Source: Thamnaconus septentrionalis (taxonomy: Eukaryota; Chordata; Actinopteri; Tetraodontiformes; Monacanthidae). Taken from it: 64,000 nucleotides of DNA. The DNA is taken from NCBI GenBank assembly GCA_009823395.1, contig CM020513.1, positions 1,174,001 to 1,238,000 of the forward strand, in the 5' to 3' direction. Positions 44,999 through 58,312 of the stretch are shown here, piece by piece. The notes under the pieces were generated by a model. It saw nothing but the letters and a program-made list of their open reading frames with translations, was not told the DNA's origin and ran no database searches. Made by a program: the position numbers and the translations under genes. How positions within the stretch are numbered: position 1 is the stretch's first letter; the number at the start of each line of letters is the position of its first letter.

Positions 44999-45490
44999 TA
45001 GAGATTTTCTTTTTTGCATTCAGTGGCTCATACAAACAAGATACTGTGCATACTTGAAATCATAAACTGATCATTACGTTGAATCCAGTCCGACTCTGAT
45101 CCTGTGTAACTAATCGTTCATTTGCATCCTCTACACAACTGGCTGCCAAAAAACTGCCAACCAAACAGGGGCCATGATCAGCCTCCTGCCATCAGCACAG
45201 AGTCAGCTAACACATCATATTTTTCTGGATTTTCTGTCTCCCGCAAAGGTATATTTATACACACCATAATAGCACAAATGTTTCAAAGAGCTGTGTGAAA
45301 GATGTAATGTGGTGGAAAGAGGATTGGTCTTTTGTGTGATATGGTCAGATTCATACAGGAAGGAATTGCTTGTTTCCCCTTTCAAACATAATGTCTCTGC
45401 CTGGTTTCTGGCAACAAATTCTGTCAGATGTGATTACAAACAGCAAACCCTCTGAGATCGAAACACACTGAAAGATGAATCACAATGCGA

Positions 45491-45735
45491 TCAAGATAAA
45501 ACTATTACACGTCTTTGGGAGTGCCTCTGATTTGCAATGTAATGCTCCACGTCAAATGTCTTGGATTCCACGTTTCTGAATATTAACCACAGTGGTCTCT
45601 CTTGGGCACCCACTGTATATTCTTCATCACATTTTGTATACACAACAGTATTTTTCAAACAGTTATTGTAGAAGTAGAAGAGAATTTCAATGCTGCCTTG
45701 TTCAGGGCAGGTTTCCAAGAAGTCATGGCGACCTG
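45491..45735 (-). CDS. Candidate terminal exon, unknown protein
   Basis: A good acceptor (ctttttttgtctacttattccag) ends at + strand 45736. The open frame then reads GRHDFLETCPEQGSIEILF, YFYNNCLKNTVVYTKCDEE, YTVGAQERPLWLIFRNVESK and TFDVEHYIANQRHSQR to a TGA at 45491-45493, about 81 residues. The composition is protein-like, without low complexity, and includes three Cys. No good donor is visible, so it would be a last exon, but no nearby poly(A) signal is obvious downstream. I do not recognise a family. It could belong to the same minus-strand gene region as 44193-44356, but a last exon upstream of an internal exon would mean different transcripts. Confidence 0.3.
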
Positions 45736-45772
45736 CTGGAATAAGTAGACAAAAAAAGTTTAGCTCATTCAT

Positions 45773-48700
45773 TCATTTCTTTAATTATGTATTTATTTAT
45801 TTTTCCTGGTCAGAGAGGAAATAAAATCAGCAATAAATTAATTCCTTTCATTCACTGTGACCCAGGACACACTGCATCTTGAAAAAAAATCTTGTTTTTT
45901 GAATGGCACCTAATTGTAATTTGCAATGTGTTGCCTTCAAATTATTAGATTATTGAAGGAAATACAATTTCCTTGTGCTACCCAAGTGTGCCTTTTTTCA
46001 GTCAAATCAAAGGGGGGAAAATTATATCAAATTCTATGCATGTTTTTCTTGTATCATTCCCTATTATTACCCTGAGGTATTTTGGTACCTCAGGCTCTTA
46101 GACTTTGCTCTGAAAACCGACCGCCTGCCATTACTCAACATCTCCCCAGGAGACTGATGATTATGGAAACGTTTACGATAGGCGGTGTGACGCCAAGCAA
46201 TATGCCAGCCAATATAGAAAACACAAAAGTGAGGCAAGCACGAGAAGGAAAAAAAACAACAAATTAAACTGCATGATTGTCCATCTATGGCCAGAGTGTT
46301 GGGTTCCCACCGGACATTTCCAGGGGCCAGAGGTAGTTGGACCTTTGGCTGTGCTACACTTGGCCATGGTGTGTTTGATAGATGTATCTGTCCTCCTGAT
46401 CATGAAACTGTGTGTCCATGTCTGGCCCCTACCTGAGGTCAGGGTAGTATAATGCCCTACCTTATAGCTGGCTCTCAAATAAAACCTAATTCTTTTTTTA
46501 CAAAATGAGGTTGAGGTTTTGGGGGTTTCAGCCTGTCACCCACGCACCACACCCACTCCATCCCCTCCACGTCTGTTACAATGGGAACCTTATATCGTTT
46601 GCTGCATTGCGTTGTCTTTCTTCTTTTTTTTTTCTTCTTTGAACATGAGGTGGTGATTGGCAATGGACTTGTTTCATCATGACTGGAGCTCTGGTTTGGC
46701 CCACCTAAATGTCAGCTGAGTATAAATTTGTGGACGAGGGAGTGTGTGTGCGTGGAGGGTTAGCATTGTGACCATTGCACAAATGAAACCTCATTGTGCA
46801 CACAACTGTTAGAAATATCATTTACAAGGACAGGCGGTCCTTGAGAGCCATGACTTGTTTTTGTTTTTTTGGTGGGGAATTTGGAAGTGAAAATAAATCA
46901 CTTATGATGCGCAAGGAGACAGAAAACCTGAATTAAATTGAAAAAAAAAGAGAGAGAGACATTTCGCCCGCTCCCCACTTTATATCATGAGAGAACCCAA
47001 AGTTTACACTTCACTCAGGAGTTGCTGCGCTCTGATGGGGACTGTTAACCTGGGGATTGCACAGATCCAAAATAGTTAAAGCTTATTGGGTGTAATGGTC
47101 GGCAATGGTCAGTAATGGTCAGTGGTTTGGCACAATCTGCTCCTCGTTACGCAGATCTTCCTGTCCACACGCATGCGGTATAATAAAGACTTCCTCTACA
47201 CATTGGAAAACATTCACCAGCGCTACTGAGTTCCTCTCTCACTCCGCATTCTGACTTTTACTCGCGCTCTCGGTTCTGCCACTCTCATTTTTATCTCACA
47301 CTTTTCCTTTCGACAAACTGACCTTCCCAGGCTGGCCCGGGTCTTTATATTTCAGGCTTTGAGGCTACATCTGAAACAAAAGCAAAATTATGGGTCTGGT
47401 TTGGCACAGGGAGAGCACATTGACCCCGGCATGTGGTTTCCGTAGGGCAGACTGCAGAGAGAGGTGAGGTGGGGAGAAGAATTTGTGCGAATCTCACTGT
47501 GTATTTGAAGAAAACCCCAACCACAGCTAATTTGAATGTGTCATTATCAGGAGGGGGGCGATCTAAACTTGGGCCGACCAGTGATGGCGTTAAATCCACA
47601 TGCCGCCCAAAACACCACTTACTTTTCCTATTTTGGGGAGGGGTAACACTGGGTCGATGGCCTCTGGAGTAACACTATCACCTCGTAACTCTTTTCACCC
47701 CCAAATCACTTGGGCAAAAGCTACATTGTGTCTTGGAGGCTTTACGACTTTGTGACTGTTATGTGACTTATGCGACTGCTAACTATTAAGTAGCACAAAT
47801 AATTAAAGGATAAAATTGGATAGAATTTCTTGTCAAAAGATGTTGATTACACAGGAATATTATTGGAATATTTCTGTTCAAATTTATGTTGAATACATGA
47901 ATATTTTTCAATGATTCTAACAGTAAATAATAGTAAACTGGCAACTACGTTGATTGTACATGATTTGGCAGAACATGTCGATATTGAAACAATATCAAAT
48001 ACAATGGCTGAAATGATTGCAACACCGCTGCAATGTAACATCGTTGGCTTGAGTGGAACAAAGGTAACGAGAAGAAGTCCTGTTGGTGTATTTTAAGTCC
48101 TAATGCAGATGGATCGCCTCAAAGCAAAACAATCAAGAGCAGAAGTTTCCTACCGTGGGTCATCTTCAGACTGTGTGGTCTGGAACCCTATTTAGACCTC
48201 GCGGGCGACCGCTGTACAATTAGGCACGCCATGTTTCACAGCAGCAGGCGGAGAGTGGATTTCCTGTTAATGGAGCAGACCTTCTCGTGTTTACTGCTCA
48301 AATGTTCTTCCTACCATTCGTGGCGCTGCACCCAACCTGGCTTATGGTTAATTGTACCATTTAGAACAAATAACAAAATTATAAAAACCCGCAGGTCACT
48401 CAGTGTTTATGGAACTGTAGATTCTCCACAGGAAAGACTGTGGACATGTAGGGATGAAAATTCATGCCTCAGATGTCACATTCAAGGTTAACAGATATGT
48501 TTGTGGGAACGAATGTGTTTAACATTACAAATAAAAAAAAATGATTCTGAAAAAAGGAATGCAAAACATGTCTTTTCCAATTTAAGTTATGTAAATACCC
48601 CACCTCACACACAAAAACAACAAAACGCATGTTTAATGTGATCATTTTCTTTACAGTCAACAACAAAACATTTTAAACATTTCATTTCAAATGTCAAAAT

Positions 48701-51700
48701 GCTTGCAGAGATGTACACAAGGTGACTTTCTAAGCACATAAGGCTGTCGAGGAAAGATTCCATCAGCCTTTTGAGAAGATACTGTCAGAACCCCAAAACA
48801 CAGCCTTTCAGTATTTGTTTGTTCCCTTCTCTGGACAACTCAGTAGCCAAGTATTTGTGTTTGTAAATTTTTGTCAGCAAGTGCTGATAGATTAAAGCAA
48901 AGTATATCCCTACAGACAGAGCTGATGGGGAGTTGGTGTACAATTTCTGGAGGAAAGAAATTACATTATGTATTACTGCCATATTGTATATATGAATGTG
49001 AACTATAGGAGGATTTCACACTTATCATATTGTTATTATTACACTCAGACCGCTTTCCACAGTAACCATAGGTGAAATCCGTTCATACTTGTGTGAACTC
49101 AGCAGCGATGGCAGTAGGGATAGTCAGAGTGTGAATTTTTATTGCTTCTTCACCCCGCAACTGGTTCACACATCCTCGAGAATAAGAATTATGCCTTTAT
49201 AAGTGAGTAACAAATGCCAGCCGAGGCCCCATCACTGCAGTCAGCAAAGCCTGAACCCTGTGAGTGATTTACAATAGGCTGTTTTTTCAAACAGTCAACT
49301 CTCCTGAGTCTATTTGCTTTTTGCCCATGTGATCATTCAAGCTGGGAACTCGTGTCAACGGAGACCACAATGTTCTCTCATCGGATCTCCGAGTCCTGGA
49401 CGGCTCACACGTTGGGCGCTGACCCAACATCAGAAAACTGTGGGACATGTCAGGGTTGAGACTGATTCTCAGCCTGTCTCATGGCAAACAAATGGCTTCC
49501 CACGCCATCTCCTGCACAATTCTGATTCCTGATTTGGATCAGCAGCCACTTTGGGTACCACCTTCAATGAGTACTTGATGGCTAGGTAAGAAGCCAGTGG
49601 CCAGAACTTGGACCGGGAAAAAGACTGGGTGTGTGTGTGTGTGTGTGTGTGGTCCCATGAAGCTCCCACAAAGGTCCAGCAGTGTCCAAAAGGAAAGTGA
49701 TGCCAAATCCACAATATGTAAAAACATTGTAATATTTCCTTGAATTTGGAAAATCCTATTTTGAAGAATATACAAAGGGGCATTAACTTACTGTGAATGT
49801 TTTCACTGGTTTGTGCATCTGTCCATTGCAATGTCAAGACTGCGTTTGTCATTTTTTTTCTCACCAAGGACAAATTTTGCAACCAAATCTAGTTTTCAGA
49901 CTTGACTTATAATTCACAATGAAACACTCTTCCAGTATTGCCACGTGGACTTTTCTTTTCTTTTACAAAACAACTATGATGCTTAGACAGAATGATTTAC
50001 CAACATCATGATGACATTGATACCAACATCATGATGACATTTTCTGTGCTGAAGTCATCATGTGTCGATGGCGAGGCCACCTCTTCATCTTTTGAGTTCC
50101 CTCGCATCATGCACATCAGTGAGACTCATCCTATTCTTCATTTCATCCCACAGACTCACCAGACAAGTTTCTGCAAGCTACATTTTCCACGGGAGAAAAG
50201 CCACAACCACCTCCTAGCCCGCCTCGTGCCTGCCCCCCAAAAAAGCACAAAGGTCAATGTCATCACCCAGGAATCTGAGAAATACCAGAAAGTCTGAATT
50301 TTATTACAAAAATCATCTGCAAGTGCTAAACAAATGTGGGGCACAAACATGCCTTTTTATTTGAGGAGGCAGGTCCCACAGTTGGCTGGCGGGGAGGACT
50401 GCGGAAAACAAAATGTCTCCGGCGACCACGGCCCTCCGTCTGGAGCTCCTGGACTGGCAGATGGGCTCTCGGGTTGGAATCCACAAGACTCAAACAGAAA
50501 TCATCGCTGCTGCTGTTGCTGCGTTGACCAGTCACTGAGTCCTGCTACTAGATACTAGTTGCACAGGCTTCATAGGTTGGGGGGGTCTTGTTTTCCCACC
50601 TTGTCAGTGTTGTTGCATTGGCCTTGCCTTGTTTTGTTGACAGCTTTTGGAAGGAAGCGTTTCTACCTTTCCAGCCACCCTGCAACGGGATATTGGAAAG
50701 ACTTTATTTAGACTGCAACATTAACACAGAGACAGCCCCAACCGTTAGTCTCTGTGTTAAAGAGCACATATGGTATATATATATATACATACATACATAT
50801 TTGTTTTTTTGTTTGTTTGTTTTTTCTAGTAGAGGCTATTATTTAATTCGATCTTTTTTTTTTTTTTCTGGAATACCATAGCCTGGAATGTTGTAACGGA
50901 TTTGAATAATATGTGAGCAATTGTTTTGTGTTTGCTGGGAATATGAAACACCCTGGGGAGCTCAGCAGCCCCTAAAGATGCCTCGACTCGCAGACCAAGT
51001 AACTGGATCTTGTGTTCAAAGTTGTGCTGGAGCAGAGGACTTGAGTGAGTGTTTCCATTCTGTCGGGCTGTAAACGATTGTCCCAGTGACCACAATAAAG
51101 CGTGAAAAAAAGGGAAGGAGGGTGAGGGCGCAGAAAATAACCCAGAGTTCTGGAGAACCTCTGAGATGAATGACTGAATGGCTTCCAGAGTGCCCTTAGG
51201 TCTCCGTGCCGCCCTATCCCAGCCTTATCTATAGCAACTTCTCTAACTGTCCGCTCACCTCCAGCTCTCTAGTGATGACAAGGCGGACAGCGGCGGGTAG
51301 ACCAGGTCCTTTGAACCCCGCAAAAATGAATAAGAGATCAAGAAAAATAACCCGCACACTTAATTGCCGCAGATGCAAGAGGAAACGAAGTCTGGAGCGC
51401 TGGCATCTCGCCGTCTTCTGTCAAGTGTTCACGTGCATTCACCGGGCTGATTGCTGTGTCAACAAATGCCGCAACGTGCGAGACATTCTGCTGTTTTGAT
51501 GAAGAGGCGCCGCCCCTCCCACCGCCACCTACACAGACGTCCATGTGGGCCAGTAACCATTAACCAGAGTGACTTTGTGCAATGCCCCCAAGGAACCTTT
51601 TCTGATGAATGTGAGCCCTGAGGTTTCAAAGGGAGAAAACACCCACTTGGAAAACACAATGTAAAAAGGTTGATGGTCACTGGCAAGTGAGCTGAGCTCA

Positions 51701-54680
51701 GTCAAACAGAAATGCTCCACGTGCTCCTTCTAAAGGCTTCTTCTTATCAGTGAGGACACAGAAAGACCTTTGTCCCACAGCAGTCCCAGAAAAACTTTAA
51801 TCATCCCGTTGTCATGCAGGGAGTAGAACAGAGTTTGGAGCAAACTAGAGGCACGGCAAGAAATAGTTAGAGAGGAATCAGCAGGTGGACGTGGAAGACG
51901 AGTTCCACTGGTCCCACACCTGATCTGGGCACCTGGGCTTTGAAGGTCCACCTTCCAGATCATTCATCGTCATCATTTTCGCCTGTGGTGGAGCAGAACT
52001 TGCACAATTCATTCACATCATACATTCTCCAGATCTCCAGCAGGCAGCATATTTAGCCCTGTGTTTACAGCCCCCCTGCAAAAACACAGTTAGCTTCCAA
52101 ATAAAACTAATGCTTTGTCTACAATGGGGCATACACCATTTGGGCGATGTTAGCAAGATATCAGAGCCCTTTGGGACATCGCAGAGGGATGATTTCCAGT
52201 TTTGATCCACACTTTATGAAAGGTGCAGCCAGAAAAAAAAGTGAAGGGGGGACTTTTCTCATTTTAGGGTGGTTTGCTTGACACACACATATGTGTCACT
52301 GGTAAAATATTAGTTAATTTTGGTAAAACACAAGGGGCTTTTAAAACTTTTTATAGCGATTTCATTCAAAATACCCATTGCAGAAAATTCAGAAAAAAGC
52401 AACTGAAGATTTTTTTTTATTGTTTCTTACCTACTTTTCCTAGATGTTCATGACTGTGATCTCGATGTTCCACACAAATCTGTGTTTAAACGCCAGATGT
52501 TTTCTCAGATTTTGTACACAAGCTGTTACACCGTCTGTCTTTTCAACAACAACTCACCCAGCTGAGCTTACTCCATTACGCATGTGATTTTCTCTGGAAA
52601 TAATGGGTGTGATCCTTGACATTGTGAGTGATGATTTTAGGGGCAAGAGCAGGGTGAAGTTCAGATGATTACATATTTGTCACCTCAGGACAAAGCACGC
52701 GTGCTACGTAATGGTTTCCTTTGCGACTGAGAGGCCGAAATGGACAGACAACTCCCTGCATTAGAAGAGCAAAACCTCCACTCTGTTGTTTTAGTCGCTG
52801 TCTGGTCACTTTTTCACAGACCCGATGACATCTGAGACAGTGAGAGGTGTCCGTGGAGGGGTGACAGTAGGGCGTGTGCAGTCGTCCGCAGACAAAACAA
52901 CGGTCTGGCAGAGGCAGGAGAACTCCCAACTCATTTTCATAAGCCATGCAAACTTCAGCATTCAGGGACCGGGATCAAAAGGTCGTCAGAGTTCTTCAAA
53001 GTTTTGAATCTTCAGCTAAAAACCTGTAGCTTAACACTTGCATGCTGCAGCAAAGACCCCAAAGTCCTGCATTAAATCAGTTCCCCTTTATGTGCTGTGA
53101 CATGAACCCCAAGTACAGGTTCAAGTGCAGAGTCTCCTTACAATGACTGCTTATCTAATATGTAGTTAATCTCCAGTGCTGTCTGTGTTTGGCGCAAATT
53201 AAATTTAAACTAAAAGTCGGCACATACCAAAATAATTATCCTAAAACTCAAAAGATGCACATTTTCAAAAGTTATCTCAGCCAAAGAGATTGAGTTTTCC
53301 TCCTTGTCCTGTCCATAAAGCCATGCAGTTCAACCTTCACCAACAGAGGGAAGTTTCCTCGTCAAACAACTGCTTCACTTATTTGGACTTCGGCAGCAGC
53401 CAATGAAAGCCAATTGGATATGTAACAAACAAACGCCATGTAAAACAGCCATTGTGTTTCAGAAAAGATGACTTTACGGTCTGAGGTCACCAACTATTTT
53501 CGGTGGCAATGGCAGTTCGGCCCCTGCGGTTGGATTTGTTTCCCCTTTCATTGCTATAATATGTATCCGCATAAGTGGCGCGGACGTCACAGTTCAACTT
53601 GTAACAACAAAGAGGCTGCTTGCTGAATTTTCATGAGCGCAGCCTCGGCCCGTTGACTCTCCAACGTGATTGATCCACTGTGTACTCTGGCAGCAGGTCG
53701 GCTTCAGTAGTGGTTGTAAATGGTTGCTATTAAGTTGTGCAAGTTATGGAGGGGCACACTTGTGCGCTTGCTTTTCTTGGGATCAAGGCGGAGCCTGAGA
53801 GTAATTGGTGGACTGTCTATCATCCCAAACCTCAAAACACTCATTTGATTTAATGGAAAGGAATAATGGGGATAAACCGTAAATTGTTACAAGCGACGGC
53901 ACTGTGAGGCTGAAACATTGACAGCCTTGTTCTGGTTACAGTTTCCTGAAACCTGAACAGAATTTCCAACTCAGACACACACATTTTGACTTTTGCCACT
54001 CTGCAACTTTGTAAGTTTATTTAGAATCTATTAATAGCTTGCAATAGATTCCAGTAAAAGTAAAGTATGTTCAAAAAAATTAAAAATTAAAGAAAGGAAA
54101 CAAATTTTAAAATGTTGCAGTGATTCCACTCGGATGGAAAATTTGATTCATAATTTCTTATTTTTCTCACATTGTAAACAAACATAGAAATACACAAGAA
54201 ATTATTAGTCTGTGGATGTTTGTGTGTGTTTGTAAGGTGGTGACAGCTGCCTGCTGGGAAATGCAGTGTTAAAACTGTAGTTCTGAAGTGTTATGTTGTA
54301 TGTGTCTGCCATCTATTGGGCCCCTATGAAACACCATGCTGGAAGCCCAAAGCTCTGAATATTTTTTTAAGGAAGGCTAAATGTGTTCCAGAGAACATGT
54401 GGCTAAATTATTTTTAAATACATTAGCTCTGGCAGAATTAAGCCAAGCTCATCAGTCAGACATGTATGTTTAAGGTATCGTCTGCTTATAAAAACCTAAA
54501 GATTAAAACTTTTAGCCATTTTCCCCGTAAGCTCGCTACTGACCGTAAATTAAAATTCATGGGCCAAAGCCACAGTGATGCTGGCGATGCCAATCCGTTA
54601 AACAAACACTCAAACAAAGTTATGGCAATGAAGAACAGAAGTCAGAGAAGGGAAGAAAAAAAAACAAAATAGAGAACTTA
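45773..54680. other. Long non-coding stretch
   Basis: No convincing gene. Contents are a T-run near 46624-46633, a (GT)n array at 49629-49651, a direct duplication of ACCAACATCATGATGACATT near 49999-50041, a perfect 13-bp hairpin at 50721-50760 and T-rich tracts near 50806-50870. Open frames are short and lack domains. Most of the sequence appears unique. Confidence 0.45.
50721..50760. repeat. Perfect 13-bp inverted repeat, 14-nt loop
   Basis: TTAACACAGAGAC (50721-50733) pairs exactly with GTCTCTGTGTTAA (50748-50760). Its function is unknown. Confidence 0.88.
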
Positions 54681-56034
54681 TTAAAGGGCACCTATGATGC
54701 TTTTCCACTTTTTCTGAGCTTTAAAAACTGTTACAATGTTGAACCCTATCGTCAAACGATCTCGATATCGTCAAATAATGACGTTCATGCGTTTGGACGT
54801 GAGCCCTGCAAATTGTTGGGCATGGTTCTAAACGCTCAGTTTACGGAGATTTTTTCAAAACAGGGCACGCAATTACGTAGTTGTGTGCCGGAGCTCCTTT
54901 CATGGCCAAGCTCTGGCACCCTCCCGGACTGCTTCCGCCCATAGTTCCACCCTCCGCCGCTCTGCCCCGGAGGTGATGTCGCAGTGCGCTGCTCCAAGAA
55001 AATGTTTTTTTGGTGTCAGGGAAATTAAAAAATATAAAATAAAAAAATACAGAGCGACTACCGAAGCACCAAGGACCACAACCGTCGGAGTGGAACGAAC
55101 AGAGAAAATGTTGTAGGTTTGTTCAGCCTAATGCAGATGCGATGGAACACCGGTCCGGTCGGCAACGGGAGTGAGACGGGCTCGACTCGGCCGGTGGACG
55201 ACGAGAGTAGTCAGCCACGGCAATATTTGAAAACATGTATGAGGACTGTGAGTGTATTGTGACCTCAAGCAACTTTAGTTTTAAGACTACTTGCACTTCC
55301 ACTCCTTATAGCTATTTTCACGCTGCCAGCATGTTAACATCGGTTGTATAGAGCTCTTCCTGCTTTGTGTGGACTTAAGTTGTGCAGATATTCTTGTCTA
55401 ATAATAAACGACTCTATGACTGAAGTGATCGTTTCAGCGTACATATATTCTCTGCTAGGACAGTGTTTTGATACAAGCCAAGAGTATGAAATGAAATCAT
55501 TCAAAGCCCTATTAAAATGTCTCGCAAAAATACAAAACAAAAACACGGTCAGTACACAAAGTAAAATATATTTCCGGGGACACGGAAGGCACAAAAAACG
55601 TCCAGGGACCTTCGGTCCGCCTTGCGGCCGTAACTCCGCCCGCGCTGGGTCCGTACGAAGCTGGATCAGCCGGTAAACAGCTGCTAAAGGGTGAAGCCTT
55701 CACGACGCTAAGTGTTTAAATTGTGCCTGTTTCGTAAAGTTTGCCGTTTACTCTTCACTCCCGCACCGGCAAACTGAGGAAGGGAGGCTCAGCAGCGACG
55801 AAGAGTGTGACCAATCACAGCGGAGTGGGCCGGGCGGGGTCGTACACCGGCAAGGCCGGGGGTGGAGTGAAGTGAAGCAGACCGTTTTTGCGGGATGCAG
55901 TAAATACGAGGAAACGAGCCACGAGATATGCAAATCTAAAAAGCTTTCAGCGCAGAAAATCGTGTTTTGCTGCTCTGGAGGGGCCAGACATCGAATGCAA
56001 AAGCCCGAAAATGAGTATAATAGGTGACCTTTAA
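54681..56034. mobile_element. TTAA-target DNA transposon (~1.35 kb), non-autonomous
   Basis: TTAA is present at both borders (54681-54684 and 56031-56034). Immediately inside, the left end AGGGCACCTATGATGCTTTT (54685 on) matches the reverse complement of the right end, AGGTCACCTATTATACTCAT, at about 15 of 20 positions. TTAA duplication with short AGGG-CACCTAT termini is typical of piggyBac- or Kolobok-type elements in fish. The interior is GC-rich in places (55130-55210, 55600-55680, 55790-55870) and has no recognisable transposase, so it is a non-autonomous copy. Confidence 0.75.
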
Positions 56035-56089
56035 AGGACTCGCTTGCATCCTGCAACATGTGTTGCGATGGGAGCCAAGGTAGGATGCC

Positions 56090-56150
56090 AAGAAGAAGAA
56101 GAAGAAGAAGAAGAAGAAGAAGAAGAAGAAGAAGAAGAAGAAGAAGAAGA
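56090..56150 (+). repeat. (AAG)n microsatellite
   Basis: About 20 uninterrupted AAG units. It reads as poly-Arg/Lys on one strand and poly-Leu/Phe on the other, so overlapping open frames are not genes. Confidence 0.95.
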
Positions 56151-56295
56151 CGAAGGTTAGTGCTGCAGAGCACGCGCATGCCGAGGTCAGCCCTTCATCA
56201 GCCCAGCCACCCAGCAAGGTCTGGGCCAGACACCACTGCAACCGCCTGCATTGAGAGAACTGACCACCGTTGTGCCATACAAACAAACAGTGCAC

Positions 56296-56346
56296 TCACA
56301 CACACGCACACACACAGACACACACACAGACACACACACATACACA
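56296..56346 (+). repeat. (AC)n microsatellite, interrupted
   Basis: An AC array with GC and AG interruptions. Confidence 0.9.
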
Positions 56347-57529
56347 GGTCCACTGCCTGATGTAACATGGACCACTCATCGAGCCCACTCGGCCTTCATC
56401 TCCGTCATCCTCAGGCCTCCAGGGCGAGGGAGCGGTAGGCAGCTTCCTCCAGGCTGTGGACAGAAAATCTGGAACAAGATATTTTACTAATTTGTCCTCC
56501 ACACATGTATGTGGTTTGGTCCCATTGCCCCCGAGGCTCTCTGCATCCACAGCCTGCCAGCAGGGTCGGACCCGCCCAGTCTGGGTTTGGGTGCCTTTTG
56601 CACTGAGTCAGAGGTTCAGAAGTGACTCCAAAGGGATTTTTTTTAAATATGTATGCAATCCACTGAAAAAGCCAAACTTGTGTCACTGAATTGGATTTTT
56701 CTTTTTTTCTTTTTGTTTAATCCGTATATCATCCAGGTGTATCAAAAAACATCCATGTTTATGTTTCCTGAAAGAAAAAGAAACTGACTAATTTCTTCCC
56801 AGTTATCTTTAGTGGGCCTCTCAAAAAATTATAAAAATAAGTTTGGAGCAACACCGTGATGTAGACAATGTACCGCAACGAAAGCACTGAACTGACACAG
56901 AAGGATAAAAGGGTCATACAGAGAGACAAGCAACACACACACACACACACACACCTATAGACAGTTTAGAGTTGCATGCATGACGACTTTAGAAATGAAT
57001 ACTTGTTTTTACTTTACTTTTGTTTGTACTTTTTTAAACTAGTTTTTGTCATAGAGGAGCTTCTTGGCTTCTTGAAGGCCTTTTTCCCACAATTTTACAA
57101 AAGACCAACAAGCTTTCTAATTCGGCAGTGTGTTGTGATGGAGGTGTGTCTGGGAGGCCATGCTGCCCAGGATCTGTACTGGCCCTCCACTGATATCAGT
57201 GGGTTTCACAAAGTAGAGCGAGCGTTTTAAACGTCTCCATGGGAATCGCCTTTCCTTAGCACCGACCTGAATGGAAAGTCACCTGAAGGCGATTGCTCTG
57301 TTTGCACGTCTCTGTTTGTCTGCTAATATTGACACGCTTGACACAATATTGTCGTCAGGTTTCCTGTCGTTTGTTCGGAGCCTTTCGCAAGTCACGACCC
57401 CTTCCCAACCTCTGCATGTCACTGCAAAGTCATGCTTACGTTGTTCAAGTTTAATGCTTTGAATTTCATAACGTGAAATACAATCAATACTTTCCTTCCT
57501 GGTTAAAGAAAGGAAAAAGCAAAAAATTA

Positions 57530-57995
57530 TAGTAAAATAGTGTTTATTCCTCAGAAAATACTCCTTTATTGCATACAGTGAGAGAGAAAAGTGAATGCTA
57601 CAAAAAACAAAGGTCAATAATGTCATGAAAAAATAGTGTTAAATCATCATATCCCTTATCCACCCTTCTGAATGCATGCACTTAGCCTTTTTTATTTTTC
57701 ACTTTTATGGTACTTTTGAATATCTGGCTACAAAAGTTGCTACAAGACGTTTGTGTAACTCAACATTTTTTAGCTTCATTTTGCCAAAGAAGAGCCACAA
57801 ACTGGACTGGAGGCCCGATCTTGCTTAATGAACCAAAGTGAGTGAAGCTCTTTCCATAGCAGCAGACTGTAGCCTTTGGTGTCGGTCAAAAGAAATCAGA
57901 TAGAGCTGATGACCCGGACGCAGCGTGTGGAAGTAGTGTCGGCCAAAGGTGTCTCCATACGTTCCACACTGAACGTCTGAATGCGGTGGGGCTCC
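57530..57995 (-). other. Candidate 3' UTR of the 58.1 kb exon
   Basis: AT-rich sequence with no coding potential follows the TGA. It contains minus-strand AATAAA signals at 57565-57570 and 57543-57548, and an earlier ATAAAAAA-type signal near 57690. The transcript end is predicted around 57520-57535, if the exon is real. Confidence 0.35.
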
Positions 57996-58135
57996 TCAGA
58001 ACCAGAACTCGGAAACGAAGACGTGGACATTGATGATGTTTTGGCTGGACTCGCCCTGCTGCGCCAGATTACGCATGGACAGCTGCAGGACAGTGGCCAG
58101 CGGGCCAATCAGACGCTTCGTTTGGCGCACAATGC
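57996..58135 (-). CDS. Candidate last coding exon, unknown protein
   Basis: A strong acceptor (ttgtcttatctgtttccttcag, + strand from 58136) precedes a 140-bp coding segment. Only one frame is open: IVRQTKRLIGPLATVLQLS, MRNLAQQGESSQNIINVHVF, VSEFWF, then TGA at 57996-57998. It starts with two bases of a split codon. About 60 bp into the preceding intron side, a possible upstream exon ends LIEATDG at 58313 with a GTCAGT donor. Its phase fits exactly, giving a junction LIEATDG-IVRQTK. Downstream lie poly(A) signals (AATAAA on the minus strand at 57543-57548 and 57565-57570). I do not recognise the protein. The splice, phase and polyadenylation signals together make it the most plausible host-gene exon in the window. 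Confidence 0.45.
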
Positions 58136-58312
58136 CTGAAGGAAACAGATAAGACAACTGACATTAGTTATGATACAGTAACAGTGGGGGAAATGAATGG
58201 AACCGTACTGTCAATGTGGCAGTATGTTTGCATAATTACATTTTTATCTCCATAAATACCTGACCCTCCATCTTTACTGGAGCTCTGATGAAGGAAACAT
58301 GAGAACACTGAC

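Larger units (their letters stand above)
56035..57542. other. Non-coding stretch rich in microsatellites
   Basis: Immediately beyond the TTAA element lies an (AAG)n array, then AC-rich DNA and a second AC array near 56932-56954. Open frames over these arrays are artefacts. Otherwise nothing is recognised. Confidence 0.5.

Noticed and set aside
52669..52947. Cys/His-rich reading (CFVCGRLHTPYCHP then CLRCHRVC) suggesting a zinc finger
   Set aside because: Spacing fits no known finger class, there are no splice or start signals, and the opposite strand is equally open.
56058..56360. Poly-Arg and, on the opposite strand, poly-Leu/Phe frames
   Set aside because: These are translations of the (AAG)n microsatellite.
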